From: Methylothermaceae bacterium
GTDB taxonomy: Bacteria > Pseudomonadota > Gammaproteobacteria > Methylococcales > Methylothermaceae
DNA length: 43,644 bases
Reading direction: 5' to 3'
Assembly (NCBI GenBank): GCA_026984375.1
Contig: JALSSF010000151.1
Location: 1-43,644 of the forward strand
Shown: positions 26,930 to 35,240 of the stretch, in pieces
How positions within the stretch are numbered: the stretch's first letter is position 1
How the letters are laid out: every line of letters starts with the position of its first letter
Notes under the pieces: model-generated
Told to the model about the DNA's origin: nothing
The model's database searches: none
The model's input: the letters and a program-made list of their open reading frames with translations, nothing else
Position numbers and translations under genes: made by a program

Positions 26930-27508
26930 TTATTTCGTGGAGAGGATCTGTCGGACCGTGGGGAAATGTTCTTCGGGGATCTGAAGGACCACCTTGACCC
27001 GGGCGCCGTAGTCGGCGGAAAGAACGGTGGCGCCGAAAGCGGCCAACTCGCGGGCCAGCGTCTGGTAGCGGCCGTAATCGACTTCGACTTCCAGATTGCG
27101 ATAGGTCACGTAGGGAACGATGGCGGCCTTTTCCAAAACCTGTTGGGCGGCATGACCGTAGGCCCTGGCCAGGCCGCCGGCACCGAGTTTGATGCCGCCG
27201 AAATAGCGGATGACCGCCAGGCAGAGATTGATCAGATGCTTGCCCTGAAGGTGATTTAGAATGGGACGCCCGGCGGTGCCGGAAGGTTCCCCGGCATCGA
27301 AGGCACGCTCCCGCAGGCCCCGGGGGGTCTGGATGCGCCAGGCGTGCACGATGTGGGTGGCTTGGGGATGATGGGCGGCCAAATCGGCCAGGAAGGCGTT
27401 CAGGTGGTCGAGATCCGGGGTCGGGGCGACGACCGCGATGAAGCGCGAGCGTTTGATTTCGTATTCGCAGCAGTGGCGTTGTCGTACGGTGAAAACATTA
27501 CTGCTCAA
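26930..27508 (-). CDS. yigZ: YigZ/IMPACT family protein
   Basis: A 192-residue UPF0029/IMPACT family protein. It shows the signature CEYEIKRSRFIA near the start, HIVHAWRI, FDAGEPSGTAGRPIL, and the core VIRYFGGIKLGAGGLARAYG, followed by the C-terminal DUF1949-type domain. Members bind nucleic acid or ribosome-related factors; the bacterial role is unsettled. I assign a TTG start at 27508 because it makes a 4-base TTGA overlap with pncB and gives the expected N-terminus; no ATG fits in frame. Confidence 0.9.
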   Translation of the reverse strand: MSSNVFTVRQRHCCEYEIKRSRFIAVVAPTPDLDHLNAFLADLAAHHPQATHIVHAWRIQTPRGLRERAFDAGEPSGTAGRPILNHLQGKHLINLCLAVIRYFGGIKLGAGGLARAYGHAAQQVLEKAAIVPYVTYRNLEVEVDYGRYQTLARELAAFGATVLSADYGARVKVVLQIPEEHFPTVRQILSTK

Positions 27509-28836
27509 TGGAGTCCCAGTCGCTGATCCGTTGTTTCGGTTAGACGTTGAAGGGCAGGAGAAATTTCAACGCGGTAGCCGGCCTGCTGGTCGATGGACCG
27601 GAGAGGGACGGGTAGTCTTTCCAACTGTGCCGCGACCCGCTCGCGGAGGACCGAGAGCGGCTCCGGCGGGTGCAGGCGTTTTCCCCGGCGCATGACCGGC
27701 TGGAGCAGCGCCTCGCCGTTCTGGCGGTCCTCGGCGGTCGTCAGGCTGTCGTACGCCAGGGTGCCGTCCTCGGCATAATAGCGATAAACCTGCTTGGCGC
27801 CGGGCCAGGTCTGCTTGCCGGCGGAGACCTTGCGCCGGGGAATGCCGGCGTAGGCTTCGAGCTTGTAGGCGCAGTTGAGATAGGGCACGTCGCTGGAAGT
27901 GGTCAGTTTGGTGCCGACGCCGAAGCCGTCGATGGGGGCGTCGCGCAGCGCCTGCAGTTTGTATTCGTCCAGGTCGCCGCTGGCGAAGATGCCGATGTCC
28001 GTCCGTCCCGCCCGGTCCAACCTTTGGCGCACCGCCCTGGCCAGCTCCCTCAGATCGCCGCTGTCGATCCGCACCGCTTTGATCCGGATGTTTTCTTTTT
28101 CCAGTTCCCCCGCCAGGGCGACGACCTTGTCAACGGCCGCCAGGGTGTCGTAGGTGTCGATCAGCAGGACCACGTTGTGGGGCTGGGAACGGGCGAAACC
28201 GCGGAAGGCGGCCAGTTCGTCGTCGTGGGCCATGACGTAGGAATGGGCCATGGTGCCGAAGACGGGAATGCCGAAGCGTTGGCCGGCGAGCACGTTGGAG
28301 GTGCCGGCGAAACCGGCCAGATAGGCGGCCCGGGCCGCCAGCAGACCGGCCTCGGCGCCGTGGGCCCGGCGCAGGCCGAAATCCACCTGGCGCTTTCCCG
28401 GGGCGGCGAGGACGCAGCGGACCGCCTTGGAGGCGATCAAGGTCTGGAACTGGAGCAGGTTGATGAGGCGGGTTTCCACCAGCTGCGCCTCCGGCAGCGG
28501 GGCGGTGACCCGGAGGATGGGTTCGTCGGGGAAGAACACCGTGCCTTCCGGCATGGCGTCCACGTCGCCGTGGAAGCGGAAGTCACGCAGGGTTTCCAGG
28601 AACTCGTCCTGGAAGAGACCGGTTTCCGCGAGATAGGCGATCTCCGCTTCGTGGAAACGCAGGTTCTCCAGGTAATCGAGGGCCTGCGCCAGGCCGGCGG
28701 CGACGAGGAAGTTGCGCTGCGGCGGGAATCGGCGCACGAACAGTTCGAACACCGCCGTCTCCGCCATGCCCTCGTGCCAGTAGCCCTGGAGCATGGTGAG
28801 CTGGTATAGATCGGTGAGCAGGGCCGACTCGTTCAT
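27505..28836 (-). CDS. pncB: Nicotinate phosphoribosyltransferase
   Basis: NAD salvage enzyme turning nicotinate and PRPP into nicotinate mononucleotide. The 443-residue protein starts LLTDLYQLTMLQGYW, contains the phosphorylated-histidine motif FGLRRAHGAEA (His159), RIDSGDL, and GFGVGTKLTTS. The ATG at 28836 overlaps the pncA stop by four bases. An upstream in-frame extension is open but non-homologous, so I discard it. The pair pncA-pncB carries out nicotinamide to NaMN in two steps. Confidence 0.95.
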   Translation of the reverse strand: MNESALLTDLYQLTMLQGYWHEGMAETAVFELFVRRFPPQRNFLVAAGLAQALDYLENLRFHEAEIAYLAETGLFQDEFLETLRDFRFHGDVDAMPEGTVFFPDEPILRVTAPLPEAQLVETRLINLLQFQTLIASKAVRCVLAAPGKRQVDFGLRRAHGAEAGLLAARAAYLAGFAGTSNVLAGQRFGIPVFGTMAHSYVMAHDDELAAFRGFARSQPHNVVLLIDTYDTLAAVDKVVALAGELEKENIRIKAVRIDSGDLRELARAVRQRLDRAGRTDIGIFASGDLDEYKLQALRDAPIDGFGVGTKLTTSSDVPYLNCAYKLEAYAGIPRRKVSAGKQTWPGAKQVYRYYAEDGTLAYDSLTTAEDRQNGEALLQPVMRRGKRLHPPEPLSVLRERVAAQLERLPVPLRSIDQQAGYRVEISPALQRLTETTDQRLGLH

Positions 28837-29405
28837 GCCAAGTCCGCCAGGGTGACGAAACGCGCTCCCAGCCGACGCATTTCCTCCAGCGCCTTGCGGC
28901 CGTCCTCCGGGTTCACGGCGCGGATGGCGTCGGTCAGCAGAAAGACTTCGAAGCCGCGGCGGATCGCGTCCCGCACCGTGTTGAGCACGCAATATTCCGT
29001 CGCCAGGCCGCCGACGAACAGGCGGCGGACGCCGCGGCGTTTCAGCCGGGTTTCCAGATCGGTGCCCTCGAAGCCGGAATAGGCTTCCCGCTCCGGTTCG
29101 GTGGCCTTGGAGACGACGTCCGCCTCGGTCGGCAGCTCCAGCTCGGGGGGGAATTCGGCGCCGGGCGTACCGGCGACGCAGTGGGCCGGCCAGGGGCCGC
29201 CCCGTTCCCGGAAGGAGCAGTGATCGGGGGGATGCCAGTCGCGGGTGGCGAAAACCGGCAGTCCCCGGCGCCGGAACGTTTCGAGGTAGCGGTTCAGGAC
29301 CGGGACGACGGCATCGCCGTCCGGCACCGCCAGAGCGCCGCCGGGGAGAAAGTCCTTCTGCACGTCGACGACGAGAAGGGCATCGTGATCGGTCGGTTCG
29401 ATCAT
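28833..29405 (-). CDS. pncA: Nicotinamidase
   Basis: Isochorismatase-fold amidase hydrolysing nicotinamide to nicotinate. The 190-residue protein has the complete catalytic triad Asp14 (VDVQKDF), Lys100 (SKAT) and Cys139 (ATEYCV), and the metal-binding set Asp56, His58 and His62 in TRDWHPPDHCSF. It overlaps ccmI by four bases and pncB by four bases, so NAD salvage genes are physically tied to the cytochrome maturation operon. Confidence 0.95.
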   Translation of the reverse strand: MIEPTDHDALLVVDVQKDFLPGGALAVPDGDAVVPVLNRYLETFRRRGLPVFATRDWHPPDHCSFRERGGPWPAHCVAGTPGAEFPPELELPTEADVVSKATEPEREAYSGFEGTDLETRLKRRGVRRLFVGGLATEYCVLNTVRDAIRRGFEVFLLTDAIRAVNPEDGRKALEEMRRLGARFVTLADLA

Positions 29406-30616
29406 GACCGCACCTGGGTGATGACCACCGTGACGCTGTCTTTATCCTGCCCCACCGCGACCGGTGCTGTCCACCCCTCCAGGTCGCCGGGGGCCCCTTT
29501 GGCGTTGCCCGACTTGGCCACCCGGGCGCCGATGACGACTTTGGAAAAGCGCGACAGTTTCATCTGGGGTATCATCGCCAGGGAATCGTCCAGGGTGACG
29601 GTGACCGGAAGATCGCGGACCTGTTTGCGGACGATGGCGAGCGGCATCGGCGGACCTTGGGCGGCGCGGGCGAAGATGAACACCGGATCGTCCGGTTTGG
29701 CCTCGGCGGCCAGTTTTGGATCCAGGCGGACCGTGACCTGGACCGCCGCCCCGCCGGCGGCGGCCTGTCCGGCCGGCTTGGTGGCGGTTTCCGGCACCGC
29801 GAGCCCGGCCTTGCGCATCATCGCGGTCAGCTGGCGGCGCGGTTCGCTGCCCGGGGGCATCTGGGCCAGCAGCCTTTCCCAGTGACGCTGGGCGGCGGCG
29901 CGGTCACCGGCGTGCAGGGCGGCCATGCCGGCCAGCCACAGGGCGTAGGGATGATCGGGGTGTCGCTTCAGGACTTCCTGGAGGATTTTTTCCGGTTCCC
30001 CGCTCAGATCGCCACCACGGGACTGGGCCAGGGCCTCGGCGTAGCGGACCTGGATGTCGGGATGCTCCGGAGCCAGCTTCAGGGCCTTGCGGTAGGCTTC
30101 CACCGCCTTGGCCGCCTGCCCGGTGGCCTGGTAGGAGCGCGCCAGCAGCACCCAGCCTTCCAGGTCGTCGGGATGCTGTTTCAGGCGGGCTTCGATCTTG
30201 GCGATGGCGGTTTCCAGGGAAGGGGGGGTAGGGCCTTGCGCCTGGGCGGTGCGGCCGTCGAGCAGATCCGGGCGTCCCAAAGTGAAATAGAGCGCCATCG
30301 CCGCCAGCGGCATCGTCGCCAGCACGGCGAACACCGGCACCATGCCCTGGTAGGACGGCTTGGCTTCGGCCGCCGACCTGTCGCTCAGTTCGAGCAGATC
30401 GCGGTCCAGCTCGGCGAGCAGTTGTTCGTACTGCTCCCGGTCGATCTTGCCGTCGTTCAGTTCTCGGGTCAGTTCTCGGCGGCGCTGGCGGTGGGCGGCG
30501 AGATTGGCTTCCAGGTCGGCCTCAGGGCTCAGGCGTGGCGGTTTCCGCAGGGTCCACCAGAACAGGAGGTAGGCCGCCAGGATCAGGGCGGCGGCGGTCA
30601 GCCAGAAAGCGGTCAT
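29402..30616 (-). CDS. ccmI: Cytochrome c maturation protein CcmI
   Basis: Apocytochrome chaperone of System I. The 404-residue protein has a first membrane helix (about residues 2-21), a cytoplasmic coiled-coil/leucine-rich loop (EANLAAHRQRRRELTRELND), a second helix (about 93-115), then periplasmic TPR repeats (LEGWVLLARSYQATGQAAKAVEAYRKAL; HPDHPYALWLAGMAALHAGD) and a C-terminal domain. The ATG at 30616 overlaps ccmH by four bases; the longer open frame upstream is not conserved. The TPR part should bind apocytochrome C-termini. Confidence 0.93.
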   Translation of the reverse strand: MTAFWLTAAALILAAYLLFWWTLRKPPRLSPEADLEANLAAHRQRRRELTRELNDGKIDREQYEQLLAELDRDLLELSDRSAAEAKPSYQGMVPVFAVLATMPLAAMALYFTLGRPDLLDGRTAQAQGPTPPSLETAIAKIEARLKQHPDDLEGWVLLARSYQATGQAAKAVEAYRKALKLAPEHPDIQVRYAEALAQSRGGDLSGEPEKILQEVLKRHPDHPYALWLAGMAALHAGDRAAAQRHWERLLAQMPPGSEPRRQLTAMMRKAGLAVPETATKPAGQAAAGGAAVQVTVRLDPKLAAEAKPDDPVFIFARAAQGPPMPLAIVRKQVRDLPVTVTLDDSLAMIPQMKLSRFSKVVIGARVAKSGNAKGAPGDLEGWTAPVAVGQDKDSVTVVITQVRS

Positions 30617-31077
30617 GCGTCGTCGGATCCGTGGTCTTGAAGGAGTTTTTCCAGCCGCCGGCGTTCGGCGTCGCTCAGGGGCGGCGGCGGCTCGGGGCGG
30701 CGCTTTCTGCCGATCCGCCATAGCAGGATTCCCCCCAGCCCGAGGGCGGCGAAGGGACCGAACCACAGCAGCCAGGTGGTCTTCTTCACCGGCGGCTTGT
30801 AGAGCACGAAGTCGCCGTAGCGCTGCACCAGGAAATCGACGATCTCGGCATCGCGCTTGCCGGCCAGCAGCATGGTGTAGACCTCATCGCGCAGGTCCTC
30901 GGCCAGATCGGCGTTGGAATCGGCCAGGGACTGGTTCTGGCACACCAGGCAGCGCAGTTGTTCGATGAGGTGCTGATAGCGCGCCTCCAGTTCGGGGTTG
31001 GGAAACTGGCGCACCTCGATACCGGCCGACGTCGGCAAGGTCAGGATCAGTGCCAGCAGGGCGATTCCCCACTTCAT
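30613..31077 (-). CDS. ccmH: Cytochrome c maturation protein CcmH
   Basis: Membrane-anchored thioredox protein that reduces apocytochrome CXXCH cysteines before haem ligation. The 154-residue product has a signal peptide (about 1-18), the defining LRCLVCQNQSLADSNADLA motif (Cys43, Cys46), and a C-terminal membrane helix (about 105-125). CcmH is separate from CcmI, as in Pseudomonas. The ATG at 31077 overlaps ccmG by four bases. Confidence 0.96.
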   Translation of the reverse strand: MKWGIALLALILTLPTSAGIEVRQFPNPELEARYQHLIEQLRCLVCQNQSLADSNADLAEDLRDEVYTMLLAGKRDAEIVDFLVQRYGDFVLYKPPVKKTTWLLWFGPFAALGLGGILLWRIGRKRRPEPPPPLSDAERRRLEKLLQDHGSDDA

Positions 31078-31604
31078 GGCTGCTTCTCCAGATAGGCCAC
31101 CAGCGGCCCCAGTTTCTCCTCCCAGTCCTTGGGGGTGATGGGACCGATGTGTTTGTAGCGGATGACGCCCTGCTTGTCGATGACGAAGGTTTCCGGCACC
31201 CCGTAGACCCCCCAGTCGATGGCCACCTTGCCGTCGGTGTCGAAGGCGACCGCGCGGTAAGGGTTGCCGAGGCGCTCGATCCACTGCAGCCCGGCCTCGC
31301 GGGTGTCCTTGTAGTCGAGTCCGTAGATGGTCACGCCCTGGCGCGCCAGCTGCATCAGGAAGGGATGCTCCTGGCGGCAGGCCACGCACCACGAGGCCCA
31401 GACGTTGAACAGGCTGACCCGGCCGCGCAGTCGTTCGGCGCTGTCGAAGGGGGTTTCGGGGTCGTCGAGACGGGGCAGGGTGAAGGTCGGCGCCGGCCGG
31501 CCCACCAGGGGCGAGGGCACCTCGCGGGGATTGAGGGTGAGGCCGACCCCCAGCAGGATCAGCAGAGCGGCGAACAGTCCCAGTGGCAACAGGTATTTGA
31601 GCAT
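31074..31604 (-). CDS. ccmG: Thiol:disulfide interchange protein CcmG/DsbE
   Basis: Periplasmic thioredoxin-fold protein passing reductant to the apocytochrome/CcmH pathway. The 176-residue protein has a membrane anchor (about residues 5-23) and the active site WASWCVACRQEHP (Cys73, Cys76), plus GVYGVPETFVID with the cis-proline loop. It starts four bases after the ccmF stop and overlaps ccmH by four bases. Confidence 0.96.
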   Translation of the reverse strand: MLKYLLPLGLFAALLILLGVGLTLNPREVPSPLVGRPAPTFTLPRLDDPETPFDSAERLRGRVSLFNVWASWCVACRQEHPFLMQLARQGVTIYGLDYKDTREAGLQWIERLGNPYRAVAFDTDGKVAIDWGVYGVPETFVIDKQGVIRYKHIGPITPKDWEEKLGPLVAYLEKQP

Positions 31605-31608
31605 GGCG

Positions 31609-33573
31609 TCAGGCGGTGGCGTTCACGGAAGCGGGGGCGGCGGCGGTGGCCCGGGCTGTGCGGTAGCGACGGTCGGCCGCCGCCAGCAGGCCGCCGGCCA
31701 TCATCAGCAGGCCGCCGAGCCAGATCCAGCGTACCGCCGGTTTGACGTAGAGACGCACGCTCCAGGCGTCCCCCTCCAGCGGTTCCCCGAGGGCGACGTA
31801 GAGGTCGCGGCGCAGACCCGGGTCGATGGCGGCCTCGGTCATGACGTTGCGCTGCACCCGGTAGAAGCGTTTTTGGGGGCGGAGCACGGCGACCCGCTCG
31901 CCGTCGCGGTACACCTCGAAGGTGCCTTCGTCGGCGCCGTAGTTGGGACCGTCGAACTCCCGCACCCCTTGGAACAGGAAACGGTATCCCCCCAGTTCGG
32001 CGCTGTCGCCGGGAGCCAGACGGACGGTGCGCTCGATACTGTAATGGTTGGAGACGCCGACACCCACCAGGAACACCGCCAGGCCGAAATGGGCCAGGGT
32101 CATGCCGTAGAAGCCGGCCGGCTGACGCAAACCCCGCCAGCCTTCACGCCGGCGCAGGCGCTGCCACCACGGCAGCAACGCGGTGGCCCCGAGCCAGAAG
32201 GCGGTGGCGAGAAACGCCAGGGTGACCAGGTCCCCGATCCGGAACCAGAGGGCGGCGACCACGACGGCGGCGGTCAGGCTGACCGGAACCAGCCAGCGCA
32301 CCTGGCGCCACAACCGGGCCGGATCGTCCCGGCGCCAGGCCACCAGGGGACCGATGCCGGCGAGCAGGAACAGGGGCGCGGTCACCGGCGCGAAGACGCT
32401 GCCGAAGTAGGGCGGTCCGACGGAGATCTTACCCAGCCCCAGGGCATCGAGTACCAGGGGGTAGAGGGTCCCCAGCAGGACGCTGGCGGCGGCCACCACC
32501 AGGAGGACGTTGTTGACCAGCAGCAGGGCTTCGCGCGAGAACCAGTGGAAGCGGGCGTGGTCCCTCACCGCCGGTGCCCGTAGCGCGTACAGCAGCAGGG
32601 AGGCGCCGATCACCAGGCCGAGGAATACCAGGATGAACAGGCCCCGTTCGGGATCGTTGGCGAAGGCGTGTACCGACACCAACACCCCGGAGCGCACCAG
32701 GAACATCCCCAGCAGGCTCAGGGAGAAGGCGAAGATCGCCAGCAGCACGGTCCAGGCCTTGAAGGCGCCGCGCTTTTCCGTCACCGTCAGGGAGTGGATC
32801 AGGGCGGTGGCCATGAGCCAGGGCATGAAGGAGGCGTTTTCCACCGGATCCCAGAACCACCAGCCGCCCCAGCCAAGTTCGTAGTAGGCCCACCAGGAGC
32901 CCAGGGTGATCCCCAGGGTCAGGAACGACCAGGCCACCAGGGTCCAGGGGCGCGACCAGCGCGCCCAGGCGATGTCAAGGGTGCCGGACATCAGGGCGGC
33001 GATGGCGAAGGCGAACGGCACCGCCATCCCCACGTAACCCATGTACAGCATCGGCGGATGGACCGCGAGGCCGAAGTCCTGAAGCAGCGGGTTGAGATCG
33101 TTGCCGTCGGGGGGCACCGGCAGCAGGCGCTCGAAGGGGTTGGAGGTGAACAGGATGAAGGCGAGGATGCCGACGCTGACGAGGCCGAGGATGCCGAGCA
33201 CCCGGGCCGTGAAGATTTCCGATAGGCCGCGGTTGAACAGGCTCACCGCCGCGGTCCACAGTCCCAGGATCAGGGCCCACAGCAGCACCGAGCCTTCGTG
33301 GGCGCCCCAGGCGGCGGCGATGCGGTAGAACAGGGGCAGGGCGGAGTTGGAATGCTCGGCCACGTAGCGGACCGAGAAATCGTTGACCACGAAGCTCTGG
33401 ACCAGGCAGTAAAACGATACCGCCAGGAACAGCGCCTGGGCCCGCGCCGCCGGTCTGGCCACCGCCACCCAGGCCGGCAGCCGCAGGGCCGCCCCCGCCA
33501 GGGGGAAGAACGCCTGCACCACGGCCATCAGCAGGGCGAAGATCAGCGCCAGTTGCCCCAGTTCCGCCGTCAT
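31609..33573 (-). CDS. ccmF: Haem lyase CcmF
   Basis: Core cytochrome c synthetase of System I, transferring haem from CcmE to apocytochromes. The 654-residue polytopic protein contains the tryptophan-rich WWD signature WGGWWFWDPVENASFMPW (residues 235-252) and the conserved external histidines, for example in GLAVHPPMLYMGYVG and TALIHS. Length is normal. The start overlaps the ccmE stop by four bases. Confidence 0.97.
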   Translation of the reverse strand: MTAELGQLALIFALLMAVVQAFFPLAGAALRLPAWVAVARPAARAQALFLAVSFYCLVQSFVVNDFSVRYVAEHSNSALPLFYRIAAAWGAHEGSVLLWALILGLWTAAVSLFNRGLSEIFTARVLGILGLVSVGILAFILFTSNPFERLLPVPPDGNDLNPLLQDFGLAVHPPMLYMGYVGMAVPFAFAIAALMSGTLDIAWARWSRPWTLVAWSFLTLGITLGSWWAYYELGWGGWWFWDPVENASFMPWLMATALIHSLTVTEKRGAFKAWTVLLAIFAFSLSLLGMFLVRSGVLVSVHAFANDPERGLFILVFLGLVIGASLLLYALRAPAVRDHARFHWFSREALLLVNNVLLVVAAASVLLGTLYPLVLDALGLGKISVGPPYFGSVFAPVTAPLFLLAGIGPLVAWRRDDPARLWRQVRWLVPVSLTAAVVVAALWFRIGDLVTLAFLATAFWLGATALLPWWQRLRRREGWRGLRQPAGFYGMTLAHFGLAVFLVGVGVSNHYSIERTVRLAPGDSAELGGYRFLFQGVREFDGPNYGADEGTFEVYRDGERVAVLRPQKRFYRVQRNVMTEAAIDPGLRRDLYVALGEPLEGDAWSVRLYVKPAVRWIWLGGLLMMAGGLLAAADRRYRTARATAAAPASVNATA

Positions 33574-34031
33574 CGTCCCATCCTCCGGAAATCGTCCACC
33601 GGCGGCAGCTTGCCCGAGCGCTCGAGGGCTTCGGCCACCTCCGGCGGCATGTAGTTTTCGTCGTGCTTGGCCAGCACCTGGGTGGCCTGGAAACGCCCGT
33701 CGGGCTGCAGCCGGCCGATGGCGATGATGCCCTGGCCTTCCCGGAACAGGTCCGGGAGGATGCCGTCGTAGAACACCGTCACTTCGGCGGCGCCGTCGGT
33801 AAGGGTGAAACGCACCGCCAGGCTGTCCGGTTCTCGGTGGACGCTGCCCTTCTTCACCAGGCCGCCGACGCGGAAGGCGTAGCCGGTGGGGGCTTCGCCG
33901 GCGGCGATCTGCGACGGGGTGTAGAAGTAGAGCAGGTTCTTCTGGAACGCCGCCAGGGCCAGGAAGGTGGCGGCGCTGACGCCGGCCACGATCAGCCCCA
34001 CCCAGAGCATGCGCCGTTGCCGCGGGGTCAT
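33570..34031 (-). CDS. ccmE: Haem chaperone CcmE
   Basis: Periplasmic haem chaperone that binds haem covalently through a histidine. The 153-residue protein has an N-terminal anchor (about residues 9-29), the beta-barrel domain with GYAFRVGGLVKKGSV, and the attachment motif HDENY (His123, Tyr127) followed by MPPEV. The ATG at 34031 overlaps ccmD by four bases. A longer open frame upstream lacks conservation. Confidence 0.96.
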   Translation of the reverse strand: MTPRQRRMLWVGLIVAGVSAATFLALAAFQKNLLYFYTPSQIAAGEAPTGYAFRVGGLVKKGSVHREPDSLAVRFTLTDGAAEVTVFYDGILPDLFREGQGIIAIGRLQPDGRFQATQVLAKHDENYMPPEVAEALERSGKLPPVDDFRRMGR

Positions 34032-34195
34032 CGGCCGTTCTCCTGCTCGTACCAGCGCCGCAGCCGGGCCAGGACTTCGCGGCGGCGGCGCAGGGGGGCG
34101 GCTAGGTTCCACAACAACACCGCGGCGGTCAGGCCGTAGGCGCTCCAGACGTAGGCGCCGTAACCGCCCATGTGAACGAATTCGTGCCAGGTCAT
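34028..34195 (-). CDS. ccmD: Haem exporter subunit CcmD
   Basis: A 55-residue single-helix protein: MTWHEFVHMGGYGAYVWSAY, then TAAVLLWNLAAP and a basic tail. It assists release of holo-CcmE from CcmABC. The family is small and poorly conserved, but the FxxMGGYGxYVWxxY pattern and position between ccmC and ccmE make it secure. Overlaps ccmC and ccmE by four bases each. Confidence 0.93.
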   Translation of the reverse strand: MTWHEFVHMGGYGAYVWSAYGLTAAVLLWNLAAPLRRRREVLARLRRWYEQENGR

Positions 34196-34968
34196 GGGGT
34201 TGCCTCCTCGCGTTCCGCTGAGGGTTGGATGTCGTCCTGGGTCAACAGTTCCCGGACCCAGCGGCTGCGGCGCTCGCGCCACAGCAGTTCGCTGCGGGCG
34301 CGCATCAGCAGCACGGTGAAGAAATAGAGCTGGAAGGCGAGCGCCATCAGCAGCAGCGGCCACAGCATGCTCGGATGGATCGCCGGCTTGTCGAAACGGG
34401 TCACCGTCGGTCCCTGGTGCAGGGTGTTCCACCATTCCACCGAGTAGTGGATGATGGGAATGTTGACGCTGCCGACGATGGCCAGAATGGCGCCGGCACG
34501 GGCGGCGGTGCGCGGGTCCTCGATGGCGTTCTGCAGGGCGATGTAGCCCAGATACAAAAACAGCAGGATCAGTTCCGAGGTCAGGCGGGCGTCCCACACC
34601 CACCAGGTGCCCCACATGGGCTTGCCCCAGATGGCGCCGGTGGCCAGGGCCAGGAAGGTGAAGGAGGCGCCCACGGGGGCGGCGCTGACCGCCAGACAGT
34701 CGGCCATCTTCATGTTCCAGATCAGGCCGACGGCGCCGGCCGCCGCCATGAAGACATAGACGAACAGCGACAGCCACGCCGCCGGTACGTGGACGTACAT
34801 GATGCGGAAACTGTCACCCTGCTGGTAGTCCGGCGGCGCGACCCACAGCCCCAGATAGAGCCCGGTGGCCAGGCACAGCGCCGTGGCGGCCCCGAGCCAG
34901 GGAATCCAGCGCCCGGTCAAATGGTAGAAATGCCGCGGCGAGGCGAGGCGATGGAGAAAGGCCCACAT
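34192..34968 (-). CDS. ccmC: Haem handling protein CcmC
   Basis: Inner-membrane protein that loads haem on CcmE. The 258-residue protein has six predicted helices and the WWD motif WGTWWVWDARLTSELIL (residues 119-135), with conserved external histidines (MYVHVPAAW, His60; IIHYSVEWWN). It is the first gene of this operon. ccmA and ccmB, which usually precede it, are absent; upstream is only the 443-base control region and a divergent cytochrome gene. Confidence 0.96.
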   Translation of the reverse strand: MWAFLHRLASPRHFYHLTGRWIPWLGAATALCLATGLYLGLWVAPPDYQQGDSFRIMYVHVPAAWLSLFVYVFMAAAGAVGLIWNMKMADCLAVSAAPVGASFTFLALATGAIWGKPMWGTWWVWDARLTSELILLFLYLGYIALQNAIEDPRTAARAGAILAIVGSVNIPIIHYSVEWWNTLHQGPTVTRFDKPAIHPSMLWPLLLMALAFQLYFFTVLLMRARSELLWRERRSRWVRELLTQDDIQPSAEREEATP

Positions 34969-34996
34969 GACAGCCCTCGTCGATCGAAAAATGCTA

Positions 34997-35005
34997 ATGA
35001 TACCA
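34997..35005 (-). promoter_or_regulatory. Candidate extended -10 promoter of the ccm operon
   Basis: On the minus strand TGGTATCAT (35005-34997) is an extended -10 (TG, one base, TATCAT). No good -35 is seen 16-18 bases upstream. The predicted leader is about 20 bases. The opposite strand of this site reads GCTAATGATA, which resembles half of a Fur box. Confidence 0.45.
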
Positions 35006-35074
35006 GATTCTGCGGTTCGGCCCGGGAGCGGCTTCCGCTCGTCTCGACACCGATTTGTTCGGTTTCGCCCGTGA

Positions 35075-35093
35075 AATTTGCTTTAAGCAAATT
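35075..35093. promoter_or_regulatory. 19-base palindrome, candidate operator
   Basis: AATTTGCTT-T-AAGCAAATT: nine-base perfect arms with a single central base, AT-rich in GC-rich DNA. It lies between the divergent ccm and cytochrome operons. I do not match it to a named regulator. Confidence 0.55.
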
Positions 35094-35188
35094 ACGGTCC
35101 AGAAAAAGCGGTGTCGCCCACGTGCCCTCACGATGGGTCGGGTTTGCGGGGGGGCGGAGGAGGACTGAAGCCCGGCCGGCGGCGGTTA

Positions 35189-35218
35189 GGCGCATTTTCC
35201 GGTTTCGGAAACTGCGCC
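35189..35218. repeat. Inverted repeat with one mismatch
   Basis: GGCGCATTTTCC (35189-35200) and GGAAACTGCGCC (35207-35218) are complementary at 11 of 12 positions with a six-base centre. No U-run follows. It may be an operator or a leader hairpin of the cytochrome transcript. Confidence 0.5.
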
Positions 35219-35221
35219 ATA

Positions 35222-35240
35222 TGACACAGTGACTGTGCCA
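35222..35240. promoter_or_regulatory. Dyad TGACACAG-TGA-CTGTGCCA
   Basis: Eight-base arms with one mismatch around a TGA centre, starting three bases after the preceding inverted repeat. A symmetric protein-binding site is plausible; the regulator is unknown. Confidence 0.45.

Noticed and set aside
35222-35240. Sigma-54 promoter on the minus strand (TGGCAC element)
   Set aside because: TGGCAC is present but the -12 TTGC element at the required spacing is not; the symmetric dyad explains the sequence better.
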